Source: Clostridiales bacterium UBA6114
GTDB taxonomy: Bacteria > Bacillota > Clostridia > Oscillospirales > Butyricicoccaceae
NCBI GenBank assembly: GCA_002423435.1
Contig: DIWE01000023.1
Location: 124,001 to 188,000 of the forward strand
Length of the DNA stretch: 64,000 bases
Reading direction: 5' to 3'
The position numbers and the translations under genes are program-made. Each line of letters starts with the position of its first letter. Positions within the stretch are counted from its first letter, which is position 1. The notes beneath the pieces were generated by a model, which saw nothing but the letters and a program-made list of their open reading frames with translations, was not told the DNA's origin and made no database searches. Shown piece after piece: positions 50,279 through 58,414 of this stretch.

Positions 50279-51193
50279 TCATCGCAAAGCCGCCGCTGCG
50301 GCGGCAAGGATAATCAGCGGCAGCATCATGACAACGAAATTCTGCACGCTCAGCGGGAAGGTTTTCTCCTTCGAAGGATGCTTTCTGAAAACCGTTATAT
50401 TTTTTCGTACAACCGGGAAAACAAGGAACGCGGCAAGCACATACGGCGGAAGTACCCTGAAAGCGGCCGCCGCGACAACGGCCCCGAACGAGGCGTAGTA
50501 TAACGCCGCGAAAAGCCTCAGCGACGTCTCCCCGCCGATGTAGAAAGGCAGCGTAAACCGGTCTACCCGGACGTCGGCCTCGACATCGCAGATATTGTTC
50601 GCGAGCATGATGTTTGCGACTCCGCAGACCGCCGGAGCGGTGACGACGCCGAGCTTTGCAAGGCCCGCCGCATCCAGCCATATCTGAATAACGGCGCCGT
50701 TGAAAGACAGATAAATAAGGCTATGCTCCGGGGCGTTTATCAAAACGACGAGCAAGGGGATAAAAAAGCCCATGAAAACGCCGGAAAAGACTTCTCCGAG
50801 CGGCATGCGCGAAATGGGGGCGGGGCCGAAGGTGTAAAAGATCCCGATCGCGAAGCATAAAGCGCCACAGATAAGCACGACAAGCCCGGTGCGCAAAGCC
50901 AGGGCCAGGCCGGCCGCCGCAGCCGATATGAGCAGGACATATAAAATGAGCTTTGCCGCGGCCTTTGTAAACTGAAGCGGTTTCCGGTTCGTTTTGGTGT
51001 CGATATAGTTGTTGAGGGCCGTCGTCGCCATGTCGAAAAGCAGCATCGAGGCCAAAAAAAGGAGAGTGTTTCCCGCATCTATCCGCTCGTAGGCATAAAG
51101 CGTATAAAAAACGCCCAGCAAAAAAGGCAGGACGCTTGCAATCTTTGTTTTGATTTCCACATAGCTTAAAAACCGTTTTACGATAATAATCAC
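50279..51193 (-). CDS. menA: UbiA/MenA family prenyltransferase (DmkA-like)
   Basis: Attaches the isoprenoid chain to 1,4-dihydroxy-2-naphthoate to give demethylmenaquinone. 304 residues, 8-9 membrane segments. The two Asp-rich prenyl diphosphate sites are ALNNYIDTKTNRKP and NICDVEADVRVDR. It starts with a GTG right after the hepT stop, so it is translationally coupled. With hepT and ndh2 it matches the DmkA-DmkB-Ndh2 set of flavin-based electron export loci. A methyltransferase (MenG) is not in view, so demethylmenaquinone may be the final quinone. Confidence 0.88.
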   Translation of the reverse strand: MIIIVKRFLSYVEIKTKIASVLPFLLGVFYTLYAYERIDAGNTLLFLASMLLFDMATTALNNYIDTKTNRKPLQFTKAAAKLILYVLLISAAAAGLALALRTGLVVLICGALCFAIGIFYTFGPAPISRMPLGEVFSGVFMGFFIPLLVVLINAPEHSLIYLSFNGAVIQIWLDAAGLAKLGVVTAPAVCGVANIMLANNICDVEADVRVDRFTLPFYIGGETSLRLFAALYYASFGAVVAAAAFRVLPPYVLAAFLVFPVVRKNITVFRKHPSKEKTFPLSVQNFVVMMLPLIILAAAAAALR

Positions 51194-52168
51194 CTACATC
51201 TGAAGGCCGCCGCTCACCTTTTCCAGAACGCGCGTCAGAATGAGCCGGTTATTTTGGCACTCCACTCTTTCGATCAGCTTTTCCGCCTTCTTAAAATATC
51301 TCCCGGCCGTATCCATCGCCGCCGCGACGCCGCCCGACGAAACGACCTCCGCAATGATCTCCCGGATGCCGGATTTTGTCGGGGCGCGGCCCGCTACGCG
51401 CTCCCGAAGCCTCGGATTTCCGGCGAGCGAGTAAATCAGGGGCAGGGTCACGACCCCGTCCAAAAGATCATGCTTTATCGACTTTCCGGCCGTTTCAAAA
51501 TCCGCCTGATAATCCATGCAGTCGTCCGCGATCTGAAACAGCATGCCGATATGATGTCCGATGCGCCCCAAAAGGCGCGCCTGCTTTTCGCTTTTTCCGC
51601 CGATAACGGCGCCCGCGTACATGGACAGCGAAAAAAGCGCGGAGGTTTTGCCCGCGATGATCTTCAGATATTTGTAAACGCTCAGATCTAAATCCCTGTT
51701 ATGCTTAAACTGGCGCAGCTCTCCCAGACAGATCTTGGTCATGGCCCTTGAGATATCCCGGAATTTTTCGGGGTAATCGGCGGAGGCCTCGGCCACCATC
51801 GCAAAGCATTTGCAGAAGAGATAATCGCCGCAGATCACGGCGGTCTTCTTGCCGAATTTTTTTTGGACGCTCGACCTTCCCCGCCTTGTCTCGGAGTCGT
51901 CGATCACGTCGTCGTGCACCAGCGTCGCGAGATGCAGAATTTCAAGCGTCGCCGCGGCGACGACGGCGTTTTTAGGGATCAGTCCCTCCCCGTCCATCGC
52001 CGAGGCGAGCAAAAGCATGGCCCTTAAATTTTTACCTTCCTTAAGGGTCAGATACCGGGTCACGTCCGAGATGAGCTCGTCCGACTGAAAAAGCGTTCGG
52101 CGGATCAATTCTTTCGCCGCGTCAAGCGAGTCGTCGAAATTCAGTTTTTCCGTCACTTTTTCAGTCAT
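51194..52168 (-). CDS. hepT: Polyprenyl diphosphate synthase (HepT/DmkB-like)
   Basis: Extends isoprenyl diphosphates to the quinone side chain. 324 residues with both aspartate-rich motifs: LVHDDVIDDSETRRG (first, DDxxD) and FQIADDCMDYQAD (second). The ATG overlaps the ndh2 stop by eight bases and menA follows directly. Chain length cannot be judged with certainty. Placement between NDH-2 and MenA ties it to quinone supply for that dehydrogenase. Confidence 0.9.
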   Translation of the reverse strand: MTEKVTEKLNFDDSLDAAKELIRRTLFQSDELISDVTRYLTLKEGKNLRAMLLLASAMDGEGLIPKNAVVAAATLEILHLATLVHDDVIDDSETRRGRSSVQKKFGKKTAVICGDYLFCKCFAMVAEASADYPEKFRDISRAMTKICLGELRQFKHNRDLDLSVYKYLKIIAGKTSALFSLSMYAGAVIGGKSEKQARLLGRIGHHIGMLFQIADDCMDYQADFETAGKSIKHDLLDGVVTLPLIYSLAGNPRLRERVAGRAPTKSGIREIIAEVVSSGGVAAAMDTAGRYFKKAEKLIERVECQNNRLILTRVLEKVSGGLQM

Positions 52169-54092
52169 TGTACAGATAGTACTTCCGGGCGAAGCTCACT
52201 TTCTTCCAGTGTTTTTTAAGCCACGGCATGACGTAATAGTCGAGCCCGAAAACCTTGCCTCCGCCGATCAAAACGGCAACGGAGGCAAAAAACATCCACC
52301 ACGTGCCCAGATACAATCCCGTCGTCGTAACGAAAAGCCCCTGCAGAAAGATGGATAAAAGCGACGCGATCGTTGTGAAAAGCCCTCCCATCAGTAAAAG
52401 GCCGACCGCGATTTCCGCGAGCACGATGACGACCTGGAAAAAGACCTGGGCTCCTTCGCTCTTTAATATGAAATTGTTGTTGAACCAGTCGATAAGCCCG
52501 ATCTGAAACCTGATCGCGATATCGGTGGTTTTAATGACGGTCATCCTGATAAAGCCCAGGACGTTCCAGTCTAAAATCAGGCTGCCCGTGGCCGCGGGCG
52601 CCGCCGCCCCGCCGGAGGTCGTCGCGCTCGTGACGGCGTCGCCCGCGGGCGTGCCGGTAATGGCCTGCGCAAACAGGTTGCCCGCGCTCTGTAAAAACAC
52701 CTGCAGCCTGGGCGCGTAAAGCCATCCCTCCGCGATTTTTTGGATGCCTTCATAGACCCAGTACGCGCCGAGGAACACGCGCAGCGGCACCAGCAAAAAG
52801 CTCGGCGTGCGGTTTGAAAAATGCCCGCCCACAAAGCTGCGGCAGTCCCTGATCGTGAAAAATTCGTGGTGGATATAGCTCCACACCTTGTTCCAGCCCA
52901 GAACCTGGACAAAATACACGATATTGATAAAATGCTTTACGAACATCGAAAAAAACGAGGGCAGCGCGATTTTTGTCTTTGCGGTCCCGACATGCGCGAG
53001 GCCGTAGCGCCCTCCGATGCTCAGCATGACCCCGTGGAACTTAGGCTCGTAACCGCGCATTTTCTCTTTTTTGGTGATTGCGGCATAGAGGTTATGCGCG
53101 ACCGTTTCCGCGGAGCTTTCGCAGTTTTCAACCATTTGCGGCACCGGCTCCTTTTCGCCCTTCGGGATATAAAACAGGTTGTCCCCCGCGACAAAAACGT
53201 CGTCCCTGCCCTCGGCGAGCAAAAATTCGTCGGTTTTGATCCTCCCGCGCTTCGCCTGCGGGAGGCTTTGCGACTGCTTTACGACATCGGCGCTCTCGAT
53301 GCCGGCCGTCCAGATAATGGTCGCCGTCTCATGCCGCTCGGTCCGGTCGCCCTCGCCGAGCTCCACATATCCGTCGCCGACCGCCTTTACCCCTGTTTTC
53401 AGCCTGACCGAGACACCCATCTTTCTGAGCCTTCTCCGGGCCTTTTCCGAGAGCTTTTCGGGCAGCACAGGCACCACCCGGTCAAGCATGTCCACATTGA
53501 CGATCCTCAGCTGCCCGCGCCCGATCTCAAACACGTCGCAAAGGATGCGCGCCCATTCGGCGAGCTCCCCCACCATTTCAACGCCGGTGAATCCGGCGCC
53601 GATCACATAGAAGGTCAGAAGCTTCTGCCTTTTTTGATCGTCCGTTTCGTTGACCGCTTTTCGGAACATGTTAAGGATATGCTCCCTGAGCTTTACCGCG
53701 TCCTCATAGGACCACAGCTTATACGTAAATTCCTCCGCGCCCGGGATTCCGAAGAAGGTCGGCTGCGAGCCCGCCGAAAGCACGAGATAGTCGTATTTGT
53801 AGCTCGAGTTTTTGCCGTTCAGCACCTTATTTTCATAATCGATCGACGTGACGGTGTCAAGCTTTACTTGAACCCCGCGGCCCGTAAAGACGCGCTTTAG
53901 GCTGATTTTGACGCTGTCCTCCTCGACGCGGTGGGCGGCCACCTCATGCAGCTCGGTGAGCATCGTATGGTAACCGTTTTTATCGATCAGTGTTATTTTG
54001 ACATCCTTGTGATTTTTAAAGCGCCTGGCGAGTTTCTTTGCCGTCAGTACTCCCGCGTATCCGGCGCCCAGGACCACAATATTCTGTTCCAT
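52161..54092 (-). CDS. ndh2: Type II NADH dehydrogenase with C-terminal DoxX-like membrane domain
   Basis: 643 residues, much longer than the roughly 400-residue classic NDH-2. FAD motif IVVLGAGYAGVLTAKKLA (5-22) and NADH motif YVIGAGFTGVEMVGELAEWA are clear. From about residue 410 come several hydrophobic segments similar to DoxX-type membrane domains, with an Ala/Thr/Gly-rich insert. It oxidises NADH and reduces a quinone without pumping. The added membrane domain recalls Ndh2 of the Listeria extracellular electron transfer locus. GGAGG precedes the ATG; first gene of the operon. Confidence 0.9.
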   Translation of the reverse strand: MEQNIVVLGAGYAGVLTAKKLARRFKNHKDVKITLIDKNGYHTMLTELHEVAAHRVEEDSVKISLKRVFTGRGVQVKLDTVTSIDYENKVLNGKNSSYKYDYLVLSAGSQPTFFGIPGAEEFTYKLWSYEDAVKLREHILNMFRKAVNETDDQKRQKLLTFYVIGAGFTGVEMVGELAEWARILCDVFEIGRGQLRIVNVDMLDRVVPVLPEKLSEKARRRLRKMGVSVRLKTGVKAVGDGYVELGEGDRTERHETATIIWTAGIESADVVKQSQSLPQAKRGRIKTDEFLLAEGRDDVFVAGDNLFYIPKGEKEPVPQMVENCESSAETVAHNLYAAITKKEKMRGYEPKFHGVMLSIGGRYGLAHVGTAKTKIALPSFFSMFVKHFINIVYFVQVLGWNKVWSYIHHEFFTIRDCRSFVGGHFSNRTPSFLLVPLRVFLGAYWVYEGIQKIAEGWLYAPRLQVFLQSAGNLFAQAITGTPAGDAVTSATTSGGAAAPAATGSLILDWNVLGFIRMTVIKTTDIAIRFQIGLIDWFNNNFILKSEGAQVFFQVVIVLAEIAVGLLLMGGLFTTIASLLSIFLQGLFVTTTGLYLGTWWMFFASVAVLIGGGKVFGLDYYVMPWLKKHWKKVSFARKYYLYND

Positions 54093-54198
54093 CCTTCATC
54101 CTCCGAAGTCCGGCCTTTTATGATATTTTAAGCATCCCAGCCGTTATTTTTTAGCTTTTGTTTTTTTCGTCCGATTATGCATTTTGGGGGGCATGCAA

Positions 54199-54231
54199 AT
54201 GCCCGCCGCGAGTTTGTGTCGCGGCGGGCAT
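54199..54231. terminator. Terminator hairpin between SLH and ndh2 genes
   Basis: ATGCCCGCCGCGA and TCGCGGCGGGCAT, 13-bp perfect stem, 7-base loop. TTTTT follows on the plus strand; on the minus strand, where the SLH gene ends, the U-run is weak. Confidence 0.65.
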
Positions 54232-54265
54232 TTTTTAAATTTTGTGTGTGTAAAAGCCGGACAGA

Positions 54266-55579
54266 TTAAAACCGGTTGTAAAGCCTGTACAGGAAAACGG
54301 CGGTCTCGGCCCTTGTCGCCTTTGCCAAAGGGTCGATCCTCCCGCTCACGCCTTCGATCAGCCCCGCGTCCATAAGCGCCGCAATGCTCTCTGCGGCCCA
54401 GGGCGCGATCTCATCGCCGTCGTTTAATGCCGCGAGGACATCGGTGTAACCCGAAACGTAAAAGCCTTTGTATCGTTTAAGCGCGCGCACGGCCAGTGCC
54501 ATCATTTCCTGCCGGGAAATGCTTTTCGCCGGATAAAACCTCCCGCCGCCCGTCCCTTCTGCGATTCCAAGCTTTTTCGCGGCTCCGGCCGCCTCCGAAA
54601 ATGCGTCCGCCGCATGGACGTCGCTGAAATTGGAATCGAAGCTTGCCGAAAGGCCCAGCGCTTTTAACAGCATGTCCAGAAATTCCGCGCGGGTAACGTA
54701 TCCGTCCGGGGAAAATATATTCTCGGACGTGCCGCAGGCGATCCCTTTCGAGGCCAGCACCTCAATCGCCCTTTTGGCCCAGGTGCAGCCGTCAAGGTCG
54801 GAAAACTGCTTTTTCACAGAGGCTGCGGCATATCCGCCGAAGCGGGTCGCGGTGAAGCTCAGCTCCCCGGTCCCGGCGTCGTAGCGCCCGGTCGGAACAA
54901 CCGCCGCATCTCCCTGTCCGCCGACATACAAAACAACGATGTGCTCCGGGTCCCGAAGCTGCGCCGCGGTCGGCGCATAGGGTATCAGGACCCGGACGGG
55001 GAAATCGGGGTTTTCCCATTCGGCTTGTCCGCCGTCGATCGTAAGGCTCAGGTCCAAAACCGCGCCTTCGCCCAAAAGTCCGAGTACGTCTTCCGGGAAT
55101 GCCGAGCTGTCGCCGCGGCCGACGCCCACGGCGGCGGTTTCGCCGCCGCTTTGCCCTTTCAGCATGCCGGTCGGGAGATATATCTCACCGAGCGGCGTTA
55201 TCAGCTCGATTTTTTTGCCGTCGCCCGAGGAAAGGCTTTTACAGGGAAACGCCGCTTTATATCGCCTCATCTCCTCGACAAACGGAATTGTCACCGAAAC
55301 GGTGTCCCCCGTGCTCTCAAAAAGTTTTGTAAGCACGTCCTCGCTTACCGAGACGGACACAGTGCGGGTCTCCGCGTTCAGCGACACGCCGAGGGTCTCA
55401 TTCCGTGAGCCTCCGACGGCGCTTGCCTGCGGCGGGGTGCCCACGGACGCATGACAGACAGCTTCGCCCGAAGGCGGCGCATCTTCGCCGCCCGCGGCGG
55501 TATTTCCCACAAGCAGCAGCAAAATTATGCACATCCCCAAAAAACGGACCGCGTATTTTCCCCTTCCTTGTGATCTCAT
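54266..55579 (-). CDS. S-layer homology (SLH) domain surface protein
   Basis: 437 residues. Signal peptide about 1-29 (FLGMCIILLLLVGNTAAGG). The middle part (about 60-270) is beta-rich and unrecognised. Three SLH repeats close the protein: FSDLDGCTWAKRAIEVLASKG, FSDVHAADAFSEAAGAAKKL and YTDVLAALNDGDEIAPWAAE, with the TRAEFLDML- and TRAETAVFL-type helices. SLH domains bind pyruvylated secondary wall polymer, so it is cell-wall attached. It lies upstream of ndh2 on the same strand but is separated by a hairpin. Confidence 0.9.
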   Translation of the reverse strand: MRSQGRGKYAVRFLGMCIILLLLVGNTAAGGEDAPPSGEAVCHASVGTPPQASAVGGSRNETLGVSLNAETRTVSVSVSEDVLTKLFESTGDTVSVTIPFVEEMRRYKAAFPCKSLSSGDGKKIELITPLGEIYLPTGMLKGQSGGETAAVGVGRGDSSAFPEDVLGLLGEGAVLDLSLTIDGGQAEWENPDFPVRVLIPYAPTAAQLRDPEHIVVLYVGGQGDAAVVPTGRYDAGTGELSFTATRFGGYAAASVKKQFSDLDGCTWAKRAIEVLASKGIACGTSENIFSPDGYVTRAEFLDMLLKALGLSASFDSNFSDVHAADAFSEAAGAAKKLGIAEGTGGGRFYPAKSISRQEMMALAVRALKRYKGFYVSGYTDVLAALNDGDEIAPWAAESIAALMDAGLIEGVSGRIDPLAKATRAETAVFLYRLYNRF

Positions 55580-55700
55580 CCGGCTTCGATTCCTTCCATA
55601 TCCTCAGATTTTTACGTCATGGAAATTACATATTTTCCCATTTCCATTGCAATTATATATCCGAAGAATAAAGAATTTTGTTATCTATTGATGCTTAGGC

Positions 55701-55733
55701 AAAAAAATGGCGCCCGCCAATATGCGGACGCCA
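55701..55733 (-). terminator. Terminator after pyrG
   Basis: On the minus strand TGGCGTCCGC/GCGGGCGCCA with a short loop, then seven T. Confidence 0.8.
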
Positions 55734-55752
55734 CAGAGTATATTTTTATAGA

Positions 55753-57357
55753 TCAACGATCCTTTTTGTGTTCCACCGCCGCTTTTACAAATTCGCGGAA
55801 CAGCGGGTGCGGCCTGTTCGGCCTGCTCTTGAATTCGGGATGGAACTGCACGCCGACGAACCACCGTTTTTCCGGGATCTCAATGATTTCAACATACCAT
55901 CCGTCCGGCGACAGTCCGGAGAGGGCCATTTTGTTTTTCAAATAGCGGTCCCGGTATTCGTTGTTGAATTCATATCGATGGCGGTGCCGTTCAAATATCA
56001 TATCCGATTTGTAGGCGTCATACGCCTTCGAGCCCGCCTGCACCTTGCAGGGATACTGCCCGAGGCGCATCGTCCCGCCCTTTTCGGTCACTTTTTTCTG
56101 TTCGGCCATGATGCTGATGACGGGGTTTTTCGTTTTCGGGGAAAACTCGCTCGAATGGGCGTCCTTCATGCCGAGCACGTTTCTCGCGTACTCGATGACC
56201 GCCATCTGCATGCCGAGACAGATGCCGAAATACGGGATGTCCTTTTCCCTCGCATACCGGACCGCCGAAATCTTTCCTTCGATACCCCTTTCGCCGAAGC
56301 CGCCCGGCACCAGGATGCCGTGGACGTCGCCCAACAGCTCGTCCGCGTTTTTATCGGTCAATTCTTCGGCGTCGATCCATTTGACATCGACTTTTGCGTT
56401 TGCCGCGATCCCTGCATGGTTTAGGCTTTCGGTCACCGAAAGGTACGCGTCGGGCATGGAGTTATACTTCCCGACAAGGGCGATTTTGACGTGGTCGGTG
56501 CAGCTTTTGATCCGCGCGACCAGCTCGCGCCATTCCGCAAGATCGGGCTCGGCTTTGGTAAGGCGCAGCTTTTTGCAGACGACCTTCGCGAGGCCTTCCT
56601 CCTCGAGCATCAGCGGAAGCTCGTACAAAGACGGAGCCGTGTAATTCTGGATCACGCATTCGCGGCCCACATTGCAGAAGAGGGCAATTTTTCGCCTTGT
56701 CTCGGGATCGATGATATGCTCGGTGCGGCAGACGATGATGTCCGGCTGGATGCCGAGTGAAAGAAGGGACTTGACCGAGTGCTGCGTAGGCTTCGATTTA
56801 AGCTCCAAAGAGCTCGAGATAAACGGAAGTAACGTAACATGAATAAAAAGACAGTTGACGCGTCCTACATCGAAGGAGATCTGCCTGATCGCCTCCATGA
56901 AGGGCTGGGACTCCATATCGCCGACCGTGCCGCCGATTTCGGTGATCACGACGTCAGTGCCCCTGCCCACTCTGCGCACCCTGTCTTTTATTTCGTCCGT
57001 TATATGTGGTATGACCTGAACGGTCCTTCCTAGATATTCGCCCTTTCGCTCGTTCGACAGCACCTCCCAGTATACCATGCCGGCCGTCACGGCGGAGTGG
57101 GCGTTTAGGTTTTCGTCGATGAACCGTTCGTAATGCCCAAGATCCAGATCGCATTCGCAGCCGTCGTCGGTAACAAATACTTCTCCGTGCTGCAGAGGGC
57201 TCATCGTTCCCGGATCGACGTTTAGGTACGGATCGAATTTCTGGATCCTGACCTTTAACCCCCGGGCTTTTAATAGTCGTCCCAAAGACGCCGCCGTAAG
57301 ACCTTTTCCGAGACCGGACACGACGCCTCCGGTCACAAAAATGTGTTTTACTGCCAT
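55753..57357 (-). CDS. pyrG: CTP synthase
   Basis: Makes CTP from UTP, ATP and glutamine. 534 residues: N-terminal synthetase domain with GGVVSGLGKGLTAASLGRLL, and a C-terminal class I glutamine amidotransferase with FGICLGMQ (Cys nucleophile) and QFHPEFKSRP (His-x-Glu). It ends LFREFVKAAVEH as usual. The ATG at 57357 is nine bases after AGGAGG; a TTG immediately before it is in frame. Single-gene unit with its own terminator. Confidence 0.97.
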   Translation of the reverse strand: MAVKHIFVTGGVVSGLGKGLTAASLGRLLKARGLKVRIQKFDPYLNVDPGTMSPLQHGEVFVTDDGCECDLDLGHYERFIDENLNAHSAVTAGMVYWEVLSNERKGEYLGRTVQVIPHITDEIKDRVRRVGRGTDVVITEIGGTVGDMESQPFMEAIRQISFDVGRVNCLFIHVTLLPFISSSLELKSKPTQHSVKSLLSLGIQPDIIVCRTEHIIDPETRRKIALFCNVGRECVIQNYTAPSLYELPLMLEEEGLAKVVCKKLRLTKAEPDLAEWRELVARIKSCTDHVKIALVGKYNSMPDAYLSVTESLNHAGIAANAKVDVKWIDAEELTDKNADELLGDVHGILVPGGFGERGIEGKISAVRYAREKDIPYFGICLGMQMAVIEYARNVLGMKDAHSSEFSPKTKNPVISIMAEQKKVTEKGGTMRLGQYPCKVQAGSKAYDAYKSDMIFERHRHRYEFNNEYRDRYLKNKMALSGLSPDGWYVEIIEIPEKRWFVGVQFHPEFKSRPNRPHPLFREFVKAAVEHKKDR

Positions 57358-57489
57358 CAAACTAGCCCTCCTGAAAAATATATCAACTATAATAGTTTAA
57401 GTTCTCCGGCAGATGATGTCAAGGGTACAGCGCCGGTTTTTCTGAAAAAATAAACTGATTTTTTTACACGCTGTTTACGAAAATTTCTA

Positions 57490-57519
57490 TTGACAAAAGC
57501 CTCGCTTTCAGCATATAAT
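57490..57519 (+). promoter_or_regulatory. Promoter of the T-box transcript
   Basis: TTGACA (57490-57495) and TATAAT (57514-57519), spacer 18 bp, just ahead of the T-box. Confidence 0.8.
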
Positions 57520-57526
57520 GCAAACA

Positions 57527-57778
57527 AACACGATGAATGGAATCTGTCTTTTGTCAATGCGTTTCAGAGAGCCGCCGGTTTGGTGCGAGGCGGTGCGGAT
57601 ACAAAAGCACATATCGTCCGGGAGTGGAGAGCTGAAACGGTTTTCCCGATTAGGCCGCTACGTATTGCTGCGTTAAAGCAAGAAGCTTGTTGGAGCTTCG
57701 AGACGGGCACTTTCAGTGTCAATATGGGTGGTACCGCGGGTTAATCTCGTCCCATTATGTTGGGATGGGATTTTTTTT
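57527..57778 (+). promoter_or_regulatory. T-box leader (tRNA-sensing riboswitch) with terminator
   Basis: The T-box core GGGTGGTACCGCGG is at 57726-57739. Stem I shows AGAGAGCC followed by GGTTTGGTGCGAGGCGG, typical of its distal end; the base can pair ACGAT (about 57530) with ATCGT (about 57617). The terminator TCGTCCCA/TGGGATGGGA plus eight T is at 57747-57778. The bases before the 3' base strand read AAAGCACAT; CAC (His) or GCA (Ala) could be the specifier, and this is unresolved. Genes downstream are a cupin regulator and an acyl-CoA synthetase. Confidence 0.9.
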
Positions 57779-57826
57779 ATATTCTTATCCTGATTTTATT
57801 CAAAATGATTAAAGGAGGAGCAGGGC

Positions 57827-58396
57827 ATGGAATTTAAGATTGCGGAGGTCGCCGAAAGAATACGCACCTTGAGAGAAATTCTGGAAATATCCCTTGAGGA
57901 GATGGCGCAGGTCACCGGCATGTCAACCGAGGAGTATCAGCGATACGAGTCCGGGGAATGTGATTTTTCCTTTACGTTTCTGTTCAACTGCGCAAACCGC
58001 TTCGGCGTCGACCTTACCGATCTCGTCTCGGGCGAGGAGCCCCATCTGTCGGGCTATTCGCTTGTCCGCCGCGGCCAGGGCCTCGTGATCAAGCGCCGCG
58101 AGGGATTTCAGTATCAAAATATGGCTTATCTGTTTAAGCATAAAATGGCGGAGCCGTTTATTGTAACGGCCCCATATTCCAAAGAGATGGAAAACGCCCC
58201 CATCGCCCTCTCCTGCCACGCGGGTCAGGAGATGGATCTGATCCTTTCCGGCACGCTTCGGTTTTATCACGACGGGCATGAGGAAGTATTGAACGAGGGC
58301 GACTGCGTCTACTACAACTCCATCCGTCCGCACGGTATGGTGGCAGCCGGCGGCAAGGATTGCGTCTTTCTCGCCGTCGTAATGAAAAAAGATTGA
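57827..58396 (+). CDS. XRE-type regulator with C-terminal cupin domain
   Basis: 189 residues: N-terminal helix-turn-helix (about 8-65, EMAQVTGMSTEEYQRYESGE) and C-terminal cupin (about 105-185) with CHAGQEMDLILSG, NEGDCVYYNSIRPHG and a final HGMVAAGG. Such proteins sense a small molecule through the cupin and often regulate the adjacent enzyme gene. AGGAGG precedes the ATG. The acyl-CoA synthetase gene follows 18 bp later in the same T-box transcript. Confidence 0.9.
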   Translation: MEFKIAEVAERIRTLREILEISLEEMAQVTGMSTEEYQRYESGECDFSFTFLFNCANRFGVDLTDLVSGEEPHLSGYSLVRRGQGLVIKRREGFQYQNMAYLFKHKMAEPFIVTAPYSKEMENAPIALSCHAGQEMDLILSGTLRFYHDGHEEVLNEGDCVYYNSIRPHGMVAAGGKDCVFLAVVMKKD

Positions 58397-58414
58397 TTAC
58401 CGGAGGATTTTACC

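Larger units (their letters stand above)
57358..57826. other. Divergent pyrG/T-box control region
   Basis: 469 bp: the pyrG leader (57358-57480), then a promoter at 57490 and a complete T-box leader to 57778. Confidence 0.7.

Noticed and set aside
52821..53900. 359-codon plus-strand frame opposite ndh2
   Set aside because: Antisense to the NDH-2 coding region with its FAD and NADH motifs; composition is typical of a GC-rich shadow frame.
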